Shown here piece by piece: positions 55,958 to 63,854 of a stretch of 64,000 bases of DNA. The notes beneath the pieces are model-generated. The model was given only the letters and a program-made list of their open reading frames with translations. It was not told where the DNA came from and made no database searches. The stretch lies in NCBI GenBank assembly GCA_947302655.1, contig CAMYVW010000001.1, forward strand, positions 124,001 through 188,000, in the 5' to 3' direction. Both the position numbers and the translations under genes were made by a program. Origin of the DNA: an uncultured Mycoplasmatota bacterium. GTDB lineage: Bacteria > Bacillota_I > Bacilli_A > RF39 > UBA660. Every line of letters starts with the position of its first letter. Position 1 is the stretch's first letter.

Positions 55958-56500
55958 ATGATTAAAATAATAGCATTTGATTTAGTAGGTGTTTTAGTTG
56001 GAGAAAAAGATATGGATTTAACCGATGAAGAAACTAAACTTGAAAGAATGTTTGGGCCAAATTTAAACGACTCCGATTATTTTATTGAAGCCAGAAAATT
56101 TATCGATAAAGACCCTATTATACTAAGTACTACTGAAGAATTAATTTCGAAACTTTACCGAGTTAAAGATAGTGATATTTTTAAGAAGGTAAAAGAAAAA
56201 CATCCAGAAGTAAAAAATATTATTGCAACTAATCATATCTCATTTGTAAGGAATTTTATTGGTGAATCATTTGATATTAATTATCTTGATGATTTATTAA
56301 TATCAGCAGAAATTCACCATATAAAACCAAATAGTGATTTTTATGAATATATATTAAGTAAGTATAGTATTAAACCAGAAGAATTACTTTTTATAGATGA
56401 TAATGAAGAAAATGTTCTAGGTGCTAAAAAATTAGGAATTAATGCTATAAAAGTAAATAAAGAAACAGATATAATTGGTGAAATAGACAAGTATTTTTAA
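55958..56500 (+). CDS. HAD-superfamily hydrolase
   Basis: A 180-residue HAD-fold phosphatase-like protein. Motif I is IIAFDLVGVLVG (nucleophile Asp; the usual second Asp two residues on is Val, which is uncommon and may reduce phosphatase activity), motif II is around IIATNHIS, motif III KPNSDFYEYIL and motif IV FIDDNEENVLGAKKLGI. The start at 55958 is one base after the previous stop. It is the last gene of the radical-SAM unit and is followed by a strong terminator. Its role there is unknown. Confidence 0.82.
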   Translation: MIKIIAFDLVGVLVGEKDMDLTDEETKLERMFGPNLNDSDYFIEARKFIDKDPIILSTTEELISKLYRVKDSDIFKKVKEKHPEVKNIIATNHISFVRNFIGESFDINYLDDLLISAEIHHIKPNSDFYEYILSKYSIKPEELLFIDDNEENVLGAKKLGINAIKVNKETDIIGEIDKYF

Positions 56501-56521
56501 TTCATAAAATTATGTATTAAT

Positions 56522-56562
56522 AAAAAGGTACTTACATATTATAATAGTAAGTACCTTTTTAC
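56522..56562 (+). terminator. Terminator at the end of the cassette
   Basis: A 14-bp stem AAAAAGGTACTTAC / GTAAGTACCTTTTT (56522-56535 with 56547-56560). Confidence 0.9.
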
Positions 56563-56582
56563 CTAATATATCAATAAAATAA

Positions 56583-56612
56583 TTGACAAAAGAAAAAATA
56601 TTGTTATATAAT
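56583..56612 (+). promoter_or_regulatory. Promoter of tRNA-Asn
   Basis: TTGACA (56583-56588) and TATAAT (56607-56612) are 18 bases apart, 12 bases before the tRNA. Confidence 0.8.
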
Positions 56613-56624
56613 GTATTAGCAAGT

Positions 56625-56700
56625 GCCTGATTAGCTCAGTCGGTAGAGCGCACGGCTGTTAACCGTTAGGTCGTAGGTTCGAGTCCTACATCAGGCGCCA
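56625..56700 (+). tRNA. tRNA-Asn (anticodon GUU)
   Basis: Acceptor GCCTGAT pairs with ATCAGGC, discriminator G, and CCA is encoded. The D arm is GCTC-AGTCGGTA-GAGC and the anticodon loop CTGTTAA gives GTT. The T arm GTAGG-TTCGAGT-CCTAC is normal. The outermost anticodon-stem pair is a C-T mismatch. Confidence 0.95.
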
Positions 56701-56707
56701 TTTAAAA

Positions 56708-56737
56708 ATTACTAGTAATTTTATTACTAGTTTTTTT
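56708..56737 (+). terminator. Terminator after tRNA-Asn
   Basis: ACTAGTAAT (56711-56719) pairs with ATTACTAGT (56723-56731), followed by six T residues. Confidence 0.88.
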
Positions 56738-56806
56738 ATGCTATAAACTTGAAAATATATAAGTATTATGTTAGTATATAACATACTTTCTAAGGAAGTG
56801 TTGTAT

Positions 56807-57541
56807 ATGAATGATTTTGATGCAATTAAAAATATATATATAAGTACAAAAAAAGACAATCAATATATCTTAGATGGATGTAATAAATTAATAATAATTC
56901 CACAAATGAATTTATTTGAAATAAAAAGGATTATTGATAACCCACAAAACAATGATGAAATTCAATTTGATTTTACTTACCTTGAATTAGCTAAAAGAAT
57001 ATATAATGACGGTGAAGTGCTATGCATGGAAGAAGTTGTAAAGCCTTTAGAAACTAAAGCTTTTGAGTATTTATCTGGAGCTATTAGAATTCAAAACAAT
57101 GATATGTATAATGAGGTTTTAAATATTACAAAAGGTAATGTTGAAAAAGCTTACTTATCTGAGTATGAAACAAGAGATAGACTAAGAAAATATGCTAAAG
57201 AATTAGTAGGTAATGACGCTAATACATATTACCGTTTTCTTGTTGAGTTATTTATAATTACAGTTTTTGAACTAAATGCAGTTGCTGGAAAGATAATCGA
57301 AACTGAATATGATCCTAACTATAAAGATTTAAATAAAACAATTGTAGGAAGAGAAAAACTTGATGAATACTATCGAATGACTTATACATACATAGGTGAA
57401 TCTTGTTTAGCACTTTTTAAAAAAGAGTTAAAACTTGATAGTAATAATGATATAAATGCAAATAACTTACAAAATGCAATTTTATATATGGATCAATATA
57501 AAAAATATATAAAAGGGTTAGTTGCAAGTAGAAAAAAATAA
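56807..57541 (+). CDS. Unknown soluble helical protein upstream of the AAA+ gene
   Basis: A 244-residue soluble protein, mixed alpha/beta at the start (NKLIIIPQMNLFEIKRII) and mainly helical later (ETRDRLRKYAKELVGNDANTYYRFLVELFIITVFELNAVAGKII). I recognise no domain. The start at 56807 has AAGGAAGTG upstream; the in-frame ATG at 56768 has none. A terminator separates it from the ClpC-like AAA+ gene, but their closeness may be functional. Confidence 0.55.
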   Translation: MNDFDAIKNIYISTKKDNQYILDGCNKLIIIPQMNLFEIKRIIDNPQNNDEIQFDFTYLELAKRIYNDGEVLCMEEVVKPLETKAFEYLSGAIRIQNNDMYNEVLNITKGNVEKAYLSEYETRDRLRKYAKELVGNDANTYYRFLVELFIITVFELNAVAGKIIETEYDPNYKDLNKTIVGREKLDEYYRMTYTYIGESCLALFKKELKLDSNNDINANNLQNAILYMDQYKKYIKGLVASRKK

Positions 57542-57548
57542 TATTAAT

Positions 57549-57575
57549 AAACAATGCATAGCATTGTTTTTTATT
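57549..57575 (+). terminator. Terminator before the AAA+ gene
   Basis: AAACAATGC (57549-57557) pairs with GCATTGTTT (57561-57569) around ATA, followed by T residues. Confidence 0.85.
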
Positions 57576-57615
57576 TTTATAATTGTTATAATTATTAAAG
57601 AAAATAGGTGATAGT

Positions 57616-58524
57616 GTGAACACTGATTTTAGTTTACTTGAAACATATGGAGAATGTTTAACTGATAAAACTTATATTACAGATCCTGCAATAGCAAGAG
57701 ATGAAGAAATTAAACAAATGATTTTAACTTTATTAACACCAGAAAAAAGTGCTCTTTTAGTGGGTAAACCTGGTATAGGTAAAACAGCTATTGTAGAAGG
57801 ACTTGCTTATAGAATTAAAAATGGCAATGTTCCTAATGCATTAATGGGTTGGAAGATTTATAAATTAAACATTACATCCTTACTTGGATCTAATGTTATT
57901 AATGGTCAAAATGAAAACAGATTAGATTTAATTATAAAAGAAATATCATCAAAAAAGAATATTATTCTTTTTATAGATGAAACTCATTTATTAGTAAATA
58001 AATCTGGAGGAATGGATTTTGCTAACCAGTTAAAGGCTGGTTTAGACCGTGGCGAAATTAAAATGATTGGTGCTACAACTACTGAAGAATATGAACAATA
58101 TATCTTAAGAGATAGAGCCTTCCTAAGACGTTTTCAAAAAATAGATGTTTTAGAAGCTGACCAACCAACAGTTGTAAGGATATTAATGGGTACTTATCCA
58201 AAACTAGAAAAACAAATAGGTGTAAAACTTGAATATACTGATTATATTAAAGAAAGATTATTTAAGTTTATCGTTGAAATGACAGATGAGTATAAAAGGG
58301 TATATGAAGTAGCTAGTAGATATCCTGACATTTGTTTAACAATTCTTGCTAATGCTTTCACATTTGCTTTATATGATAATGAAACAAGTGTAAAAATAAA
58401 ACATTTCTATAAAGCTATATGTAACGCTAAGAATATATATGAAGACGTAAGAGCAAAAGAAAAAGTTCGTTTTAAAGAAGAATTTAAAGACATAATAAGC
58501 GAAGAGGGAGAACTAGATGGATAA
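57616..58524 (+). CDS. Single-domain ClpC/ClpB-D1-like AAA+ ATPase
   Basis: A 302-residue AAA+ protein equal to the first ATPase domain of ClpC or ClpB standing alone. Visible are the opening [26 protein letters not shown], Walker [14 protein letters not shown] near residue 52, Walker [12 protein letters not shown] near 120, sensor [12 protein letters not shown] and arginine finger FLRRFQKID. No N-terminal ClpN repeat, second AAA domain or ClpP-binding loop is present, so it should not feed ClpP in the usual way. It starts at GTG with AGGTGAT three bases upstream and overlaps the next gene by 8 bases, so the two are co-translated. Confidence 0.82.
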   Translation: MNTDFSLLETYGECLTDKTYITDPAIARDEEIKQMILTLLTPEKSALLVGKPGIGKTAIVEGLAYRIKNGNVPNALMGWKIYKLNITSLLGSNVINGQNENRLDLIIKEISSKKNIILFIDETHLLVNKSGGMDFANQLKAGLDRGEIKMIGATTTEEYEQYILRDRAFLRRFQKIDVLEADQPTVVRILMGTYPKLEKQIGVKLEYTDYIKERLFKFIVEMTDEYKRVYEVASRYPDICLTILANAFTFALYDNETSVKIKHFYKAICNAKNIYEDVRAKEKVRFKEEFKDIISEEGELDG

Positions 58525-59566
58525 AATAAGAATAATTCAGGTTGGCTGTGGAAAAATGAGCCGTTACACAATGAGATATGCCATTGAAAAAGGTTATGAA
58601 ATTGTAGGTGCTTATGATATTAGTAGTGATATAGTTGGTAAATCTATAAATAGTATTTATAAGGAAGTAAAATCTGATATAGTTATTGAAAATATCAGTA
58701 ACTTAGAAAATATAGATGAAAGATTTGCAGATATAGCCGTAATAGAAACAATGAGTTTATTAAATGACATAAAAAGTCCTGCCAGAACAATATTAAATAA
58801 AAAAATAAATGTTATAACAACTTGTGAGGAAGCATTTTTTGCCGAAAACAGTAATCCATCATTATATAGAGAACTAGATATTATAGCAAAAGCAAATGGA
58901 GTAACTATTACAGGTTGTGGATATCAAGATGTATTTTGGGGAAACTTAATATATACTCTTGCTGGATCTACTCATAAAATCACAAAAATTAAAGGTTCTT
59001 CATCATACAATGTTGAAGAATATGGAATTGCACTAGCTGATGCTCATGGTGTAGGACTTACACCAGAAGATTTTGATGAAAAAATAGCTTCAGTTGATAA
59101 CATTAGCGATGATGCTAGAAAAGTTTTAATAAATCAAGGCGAATTTCTACCATCATATATGTGGAATACAGTTGGTTGGCTTGCTGATAAGTTCAACTTA
59201 CACATCGTTGATATTAAACAAAGATGTGTTCCAATATTATCTAAAGATGAAGTATATTCAGAAACTTTAGGTAGAAAAATCGAATCTGGAAATTCACTTG
59301 GTATGAGTGCAATTGTTACAGCTACAACAAAAGAAAATATAAAACTTGAAGCTGAATGTATTGGAAAAGTTTATGTTGATGATGACATTGATTTAAATGA
59401 ATGGACAATCTATGGTGAACCTGATACTTCAGTTATAATTAAAAAACCTCAAACTGTAGAGCTTACATGTGCTGATATTATTAATAGATTAGCTGATGTT
59501 ATAGAAGCTGCTCCAGGATTTGTTCCAACTAGTAAAATGGGAACACCTAAATATATATTAAAATAA
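58517..59566 (+). CDS. NAD(P)-dependent dehydrogenase, 2,4-diaminopentanoate dehydrogenase/DapB-like
   Basis: A 349-residue Rossmann-fold oxidoreductase. The N-terminal [31 protein letters not shown] is a nucleotide-binding DapB-type fold, and the rest ([65 protein letters not shown]) resembles 2,4-diaminopentanoate dehydrogenase of the clostridial ornithine-degradation path. The other genes of that path are not next to it, so the substrate is uncertain. It overlaps the AAA+ gene by 8 bases and is followed by a terminator. Confidence 0.8.
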   Translation: MDKIRIIQVGCGKMSRYTMRYAIEKGYEIVGAYDISSDIVGKSINSIYKEVKSDIVIENISNLENIDERFADIAVIETMSLLNDIKSPARTILNKKINVITTCEEAFFAENSNPSLYRELDIIAKANGVTITGCGYQDVFWGNLIYTLAGSTHKITKIKGSSSYNVEEYGIALADAHGVGLTPEDFDEKIASVDNISDDARKVLINQGEFLPSYMWNTVGWLADKFNLHIVDIKQRCVPILSKDEVYSETLGRKIESGNSLGMSAIVTATTKENIKLEAECIGKVYVDDDIDLNEWTIYGEPDTSVIIKKPQTVELTCADIINRLADVIEAAPGFVPTSKMGTPKYILK

Positions 59567-59595
59567 AAAAATAAGTTTAAAACTTATTTTTTTTG
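59565..59595 (+). terminator. Terminator after the dehydrogenase
   Basis: AAAATAAGTT (59568-59577) pairs with AACTTATTTT (59581-59590), followed by T residues. Confidence 0.85.
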
Positions 59596-59621
59596 TGATA
59601 AATTATATAAAGGTGATTTTT

Positions 59622-60362
59622 ATGTCAAATAAAACTGTAATTATTACTGGCGGATCTAGAGGAATCGGAAGAGCCATTTCTACAAGGTTTGCTAAAGAAG
59701 GTTATAATATAGTAATAAACTATGTAAATGATGATAATAGTGCCCAAAACTTAAAAGAAACACTCGAAAATGAATATAATATAAGTGTGTTATTAATAAA
59801 AGCCGATATATCAAACGAGGATGAAATTAAAAAAATAATTTCAACAACTAGAGAAAAGTTTAACAGTATAGATGTTATTGTTAATAATGCAGGTATATGT
59901 TATGACTCATCCATTAATGAAAAGAATAAATCAACCTTTATGAAAATATTAGAAGTTAATTTAGTAGCTCCATTTTTAATTTGTAAATATGCTGAAAAAG
60001 ATTTAATAAGTAATAAAGGATGCATTGTAAATATAGCTTCTACTAACGGAATTAATACATATTATCCTGAAAGTTTAGATTATGATGCTTCTAAAGCAGG
60101 TCTTATAAATTTAACAAAAAATTTATCAAAGTATTTTGCTCCAAATGTAAGAGTCAATGCTATTGCTCCTGGTTGGACCGATACTGATATGGTAAAGGAT
60201 ATTGACCCTAAATATAGGAAAATAGAAGAAGATAATATCTTACTTAATAGATTTGCTAAACCTGAAGAAATAGCAAACGTTGTTTACTTTTTAGCATCTG
60301 GTGAAGCATCTTATATTAATGGTGAAATTATAGTAGTAGATGGTGGTAATAATGGATATTAA
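59622..60362 (+). CDS. Short-chain dehydrogenase/reductase (FabG-like)
   Basis: A 246-residue classical SDR. It has the glycine motif ITGGSRGIGRAIS, the NNAG motif (VIVNNAGICYD), the catalytic Ser in CIVNIASTNG, Tyr-x-x-x-Lys in YDASKAGL, and APGWTDTDM and YINGEIIVVDGG at the end. The family includes 3-oxoacyl-ACP reductases and sugar or alcohol dehydrogenases; no other fatty-acid genes are near, so FabG is only one option. The ATG has AAGGTGAT four bases upstream. The following gene overlaps by 11 bases. Confidence 0.9.
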   Translation: MSNKTVIITGGSRGIGRAISTRFAKEGYNIVINYVNDDNSAQNLKETLENEYNISVLLIKADISNEDEIKKIISTTREKFNSIDVIVNNAGICYDSSINEKNKSTFMKILEVNLVAPFLICKYAEKDLISNKGCIVNIASTNGINTYYPESLDYDASKAGLINLTKNLSKYFAPNVRVNAIAPGWTDTDMVKDIDPKYRKIEEDNILLNRFAKPEEIANVVYFLASGEASYINGEIIVVDGGNNGY

Positions 60363-61575
60363 AAAATTATTCGAAGATTCAGAGAATGAATTAAAAGATG
60401 TTTTTAAACAGATTGATAAACAAGTTTTTAAAAATAGCTGTAAAGTTTTGGACGCCTTTCATCACAATGAATTAAGTGAATCATCATTTAATTCAACAAC
60501 TGGTTATGGTTACGGTGATTTAGGCAGAGAGAAAATAGAAAAAGTATTTGCAGAAGTACTAGGTGCACAAGATGCCCTTGTTAGAAATCAATTTATATCA
60601 GGATCTCATGCATTAAATGTATGTTTTTTTGCACTGCTTAGACCTAATGATATTCTTTTATCAATAAGTGGTACACCATATGATACTTTGCATGAAGTTA
60701 TTGGTATAAAAGAAAACCCTAGTTCGTTAAAATCATTTGGTATTAAATATGATGAAATAGATTTAATAGATAATGATTTTGACTATAAAAAAATTGAAGA
60801 TTATTTAAAACAAAATAAAGTAAAAGTAATCGAAATTCAAAGAAGTAAAGGTTATTCAACAAGAAAGAGTATAACAATAGACAAATTAGAAAAAGTAATT
60901 AGTTTTATTAAAGAGATTGATGAAAATATTATTATAATGGTTGATAACTGTTATTGTGAATTTGTTGAAGATACAACTCCAACTGAAATAGGTGCAGATA
61001 TTATGGTAGGTTCATTAATTAAGAATTTAGGAGGTTTTATAGCACCAAATGGAGCATATATAGCAGGTAAAAAAGAACTTGTAGAATTATGTGCAGAAAG
61101 ATTAACGCTTCCAGGAGAAGGAAGGGAAGTTGGTCCTACACTTGGAATTAATAAATCAATTCTTCAAGGTATATATCTTGCTCCATCTGTTGTTGGATCA
61201 AGTTTAAAAGTTGCTATATTAACATCAAAAGTTATGGATAAATTAGGATATAATGTAGAACCAAAATATAACGAAGAAAGAGCAGATATAGTGCAAAACA
61301 TTATCTTTAATGATAAATTAAAGTTAATTAAGTATGTTCAAGGCATTCAGCTAGGTAGTGCTATTGATTCATTTGCATTACCAGAACCATCTGATATGCC
61401 AGGATATGATGATAAAATTATTATGGCATCAGGTTCATTTACTCAAGGTTCTTCAATTGAAATATCATGCGATGGACCGTTAAGAGAACCATATATTGCA
61501 TACCAGCAAGGATCAGTAACATATGAATATGGCAAATTATCTGTCATTAAAGCAGTTGATTATCTTTTAAAATAA
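60352..61575 (+). CDS. PLP-dependent methionine gamma-lyase/aluminium-resistance family protein
   Basis: A 407-residue fold-type I PLP enzyme of the family often called cystathionine beta-lyase involved in aluminium resistance (PF06838). Visible features are FNSTTGYGYGDLGREKIEKVFAEVLGAQDALVRNQFISGSHAL near the start, the cofactor-binding DNCYCEF, and the lysine in GSLIKNLGGFIAPNGAYIAG. Reported members are probable carbon-sulfur lyases; the substrate here is not known. The start at 60352 lies inside the SDR gene, which it overlaps by 11 bases, with GGTGG five bases upstream. Confidence 0.88.
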   Translation: MDIKKLFEDSENELKDVFKQIDKQVFKNSCKVLDAFHHNELSESSFNSTTGYGYGDLGREKIEKVFAEVLGAQDALVRNQFISGSHALNVCFFALLRPNDILLSISGTPYDTLHEVIGIKENPSSLKSFGIKYDEIDLIDNDFDYKKIEDYLKQNKVKVIEIQRSKGYSTRKSITIDKLEKVISFIKEIDENIIIMVDNCYCEFVEDTTPTEIGADIMVGSLIKNLGGFIAPNGAYIAGKKELVELCAERLTLPGEGREVGPTLGINKSILQGIYLAPSVVGSSLKVAILTSKVMDKLGYNVEPKYNEERADIVQNIIFNDKLKLIKYVQGIQLGSAIDSFALPEPSDMPGYDDKIIMASGSFTQGSSIEISCDGPLREPYIAYQQGSVTYEYGKLSVIKAVDYLLK

Positions 61576-61592
61576 GTTGACTTATTTGTTTA
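61569..61592 (+). terminator. Weak terminator after PLP enzyme gene
   Basis: AAAATAAG (61569-61576) pairs with CTTATTT around TTGA, but the T run is interrupted by G. Confidence 0.45.
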
Positions 61593-61632
61593 GATTAAAT
61601 ATAATACAAACTAAGTTTTAAGGAGTTTGCAT

Positions 61633-62004
61633 ATGGATGTAGATTTAAATGGTTTGCCATTTCCTAAACTATTAGATTTGTTTTTAGACATGTATTCTCT
61701 TGCTAAAGGTGAACAATTTGATATTAAAGATTTGGAAATATATACATTATCTTCACATAAAACAATGTTAACTTCAATTAACGAAATTGATTTATGCACA
61801 GATATAATGCTATTTAGATTATATTATTTCTTTACGGAGTGCATAGATGATAACGTGATTGAAAATTCAAATCATTCTAAATTTTTAAAGGAAGCAAAGA
61901 AACGTTTCTTAATTGATATAAATGCTGAACTTAACAAAAGAATTGAATATAAAAAAATTCAAGTTAAGGGAAGAAGCTTAAGATATAAAAATAATTTATT
62001 ATAA
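61633..62004 (+). CDS. Unknown small soluble protein (123 aa)
   Basis: A 123-residue helical protein (PFPKLLDLFLDMYSLAKGEQFDIKDLEIYTLSSHKTMLTSINEIDLCTDIMLFRLYYFFTECID) with a very basic end (RIEYKKIQVKGRSLRYKNN). There is no signal peptide and no recognised domain. AAGGAG lies eight bases before the ATG. It stands alone between the PLP gene and tRNA-His. Confidence 0.6.
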   Translation: MDVDLNGLPFPKLLDLFLDMYSLAKGEQFDIKDLEIYTLSSHKTMLTSINEIDLCTDIMLFRLYYFFTECIDDNVIENSNHSKFLKEAKKRFLIDINAELNKRIEYKKIQVKGRSLRYKNNLL

Positions 62005-62007
62005 ACT

Positions 62008-62037
62008 AATCAAGTACCTAAATACTTGATTTTTTTA
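62008..62037 (+). terminator. Terminator before tRNA-His
   Basis: AATCAAGTA (62008-62016) pairs with TACTTGATT (62023-62031), followed by T residues. Confidence 0.85.
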
Positions 62038-62070
62038 TGTATTTTTGATATTCTAATTAAGTCAAGAAAT

Positions 62071-62147
62071 GGCGGTATTGGTGAAGTGGTTAACACGCTA
62101 GATTGTGGCTCTAGTATGCGTGGGTTCGATTCCCACATCCCGCCCCA
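62071..62147 (+). tRNA. tRNA-His (anticodon GUG), with G-1 encoded
   Basis: The anticodon stem CTAGA/TCTAG holds TTGTGGC, anticodon GTG. The 5' G at 62071 is the extra G-1 that pairs with discriminator C73, as required for HisRS; CCA is encoded. Acceptor pair 5-68 is a T-C mismatch; other pairs are intact. T arm GTGGG-TTCGATT-CCCAC. Confidence 0.92.
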
Positions 62148-62159
62148 TATTGAAGTGTA

Positions 62160-62187
62160 AATCGAACCCACGTTGGTTCGGTTTTTT
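62160..62187 (+). terminator. Terminator after tRNA-His, with complementarity to the tRNA T arm
   Basis: CGAACC (62163-62168) pairs with GGTTCG (62175-62180), followed by GTTTTTT. Its 5' half ATCGAACCCACG (62161-62172) is the exact reverse complement of 62119-62130 in the tRNA T arm. Confidence 0.75.
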
Positions 62188-62228
62188 CTTTTGATTATGT
62201 GCTATAATATTATTGAAGGGATGATATT

Positions 62229-62981
62229 ATGAAAGCACTTATTACAGGAGCATCATCAGGAATTGGTAAAGATTTTGCTAAATTACTTATTAATAAATAT
62301 GATGAATTAATTTTAGTTGCAAGAAATGATGAAGGATTAAAAAAGTTAAAAGAAGAATTAAATAAACTTCCTGATAAAAGAATTAAAATTATTGCAATGG
62401 ACTTAAGTAATCCAAAAAATTGTGAAAAATTATTTGAAGAGAATAAAGATGTTGATTTATTAATAAATAATGCAGGATTTGGAGACTGTGGATATTTTAA
62501 CAAAACTGATTTAGAAAAAGATTTAGATATGATCAATACAAATGTAGTTGCAGTGCATATATTATCTAAACTTTATCTTAGTGAAATGATTAAAAATAAT
62601 AAAGGACATATATTAAATGTTGCATCCATTGCTGGTTTTATGCCTGGCCCTTTAATGGCAACATATTATTCAACTAAGTCGTATGTACTTAGATTATCTG
62701 AAGCCATAAGAAGTGAATTAAAAAACCTTAATACCAATGTAAAAATAAGTGTTTTATGTCCTGGACCTGTAAAAACAAATTTTGAAAAAACAGCTAATGT
62801 TCAATTTCAAATAAGTAAAGCAAGTAGTTTTAAAGTTGCAAGCTATGCTTTAAAACATTTAAATAAGTTTTATATATGCCCTGGATTTGGTGCTAAAATG
62901 ATTAGAATTGGATCAAAAATATTACCAAATACTTTGCTAGCAAAAATGGCATTTAAATCACAAAAAAGAAGAATCAAATAA
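62229..62981 (+). CDS. Short-chain dehydrogenase (SDR)
   Basis: A 250-residue SDR with the cofactor motif ITGASSGIGKDFA, LINNAGFGDCG, the Ser in ILNVASIAGF, and the catalytic Y-S-T-K in TYYSTKSYVLRLSEAIRSEL, followed by SVLCPGPVKTNFEKTA. It is closest to the DltE/YqjQ-like group of unspecified oxidoreductases; the substrate is unknown. GGGATGATATT precedes the ATG. The gene stands alone between tRNA-His and a terminator. Confidence 0.9.
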   Translation: MKALITGASSGIGKDFAKLLINKYDELILVARNDEGLKKLKEELNKLPDKRIKIIAMDLSNPKNCEKLFEENKDVDLLINNAGFGDCGYFNKTDLEKDLDMINTNVVAVHILSKLYLSEMIKNNKGHILNVASIAGFMPGPLMATYYSTKSYVLRLSEAIRSELKNLNTNVKISVLCPGPVKTNFEKTANVQFQISKASSFKVASYALKHLNKFYICPGFGAKMIRIGSKILPNTLLAKMAFKSQKRRIK

Positions 62982-63013
62982 AAAAATAAGCTATTTTATA
63001 ACTTATTTTTTTG
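62981..63013 (+). terminator. Terminator after SDR
   Basis: AAAAAATAAG (62981-62990) pairs with CTTATTTTTT (63002-63011). Confidence 0.75.
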
Positions 63014-63067
63014 TTGAAATAGTTTTGAAATAAGAATACAATTAAATTAAGAAAGGATAATGTGATT

Positions 63068-63733
63068 ATGAAAAAGTACATCGCAGAATTTATTGGAACT
63101 TTTACTCTTGTTTTATTTGGTACAGGAATAGCTGTAGTATCAGGTGGAAATGTTTTAGTTACCGCACTTGCTTTTGGACTTGCAATTATTGCATCAGCAT
63201 ACGTAATTGGAAATATTTCAGGATGCCATGTTAATCCTGCAGTTTCACTTTCAATGTATCTAAATAAAAAAATAACTTTAGAAGAATTTATCAGCTACGT
63301 TGCATCTCAAATAGCTGGTGCCTTTGCTGCAACCGGAGTTTTATACTTCATTTTATCATCAACAACTATTGGTACAGCTGCATTGGGAGCTAATGGTTAT
63401 GGTGATTTATCAGCAACTGGCATTTCATTAATTGGTGCCATTGTTACTGAGATTATTCTAACTTGTATATTTATATATACAATCTTAGGTGTAACAAGTG
63501 ATGAAAAAAAATCAAGTATTGCTGGAGTTGTTATTGGATTAACACTTACATTTGTTCATTTACTTGGTATTAACTTAACTGGTACATCTGTAAACCCTGC
63601 AAGAAGTTTAGCTCCTGCTGTTATTCAAGGTGGAGATGCTTTATCTCAAGTATGGGTATTTATTGTAGCACCTTTAGTAGGTGCAGTTATTGCCACATAT
63701 ATTTTTAAATATTTAAATAAAGCAAAAAAATAA
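63068..63733 (+). CDS. Aquaporin/MIP family channel
   Basis: A 221-residue six-helix channel of the major intrinsic protein family. The two half-helix motifs are HVNPAVSLS (near residue 56) and SVNPARSLAPA (near 176), and the N-terminus YIAEFIGTFTLVLFGTG is typical. His and Arg near the selectivity filter fit a water-type channel (AqpZ-like) more than a glycerol facilitator, which has a larger loop and an Asp after the second NPA. The ATG at 63068 is taken as start; GTG at 63062 is closer to AAAGGA and cannot be ruled out. Confidence 0.92.
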   Translation: MKKYIAEFIGTFTLVLFGTGIAVVSGGNVLVTALAFGLAIIASAYVIGNISGCHVNPAVSLSMYLNKKITLEEFISYVASQIAGAFAATGVLYFILSSTTIGTAALGANGYGDLSATGISLIGAIVTEIILTCIFIYTILGVTSDEKKSSIAGVVIGLTLTFVHLLGINLTGTSVNPARSLAPAVIQGGDALSQVWVFIVAPLVGAVIATYIFKYLNKAKK

Positions 63734-63755
63734 TTATTTTGCTTTATTTTTTATT
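63717..63755 (+). terminator. Terminator after aquaporin gene
   Basis: AATAAAGCAAAA (63717-63728) pairs with TTTTGCTTTATT (63737-63748), followed by T residues. Confidence 0.87.
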
Positions 63756-63768
63756 AGTAAATAGTTCC

Positions 63769-63812
63769 AAATAAAAGAAAAAATAGATATAAAATCTATT
63801 TTTCTTTTATTT
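63769..63812. terminator. Second long A/T hairpin before the last gene
   Basis: AAATAAAAGAAAAAATAGAT pairs with 63794-63812 (one bulged base). With T or A tracts on both strands it could act as a bidirectional terminator; the last gene's -10 (TATACT) follows shortly. Confidence 0.65.
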
Positions 63813-63854
63813 AAATATGTTATACTATATTTAGAAAATTTAAGAGGTATGGTT

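Noticed and set aside
62071-62147. tRNA-His as a pseudogene because of the acceptor mismatch
   Set aside because: G-1, anticodon, T and D arms and encoded CCA are all intact; one T-C mismatch is tolerable.
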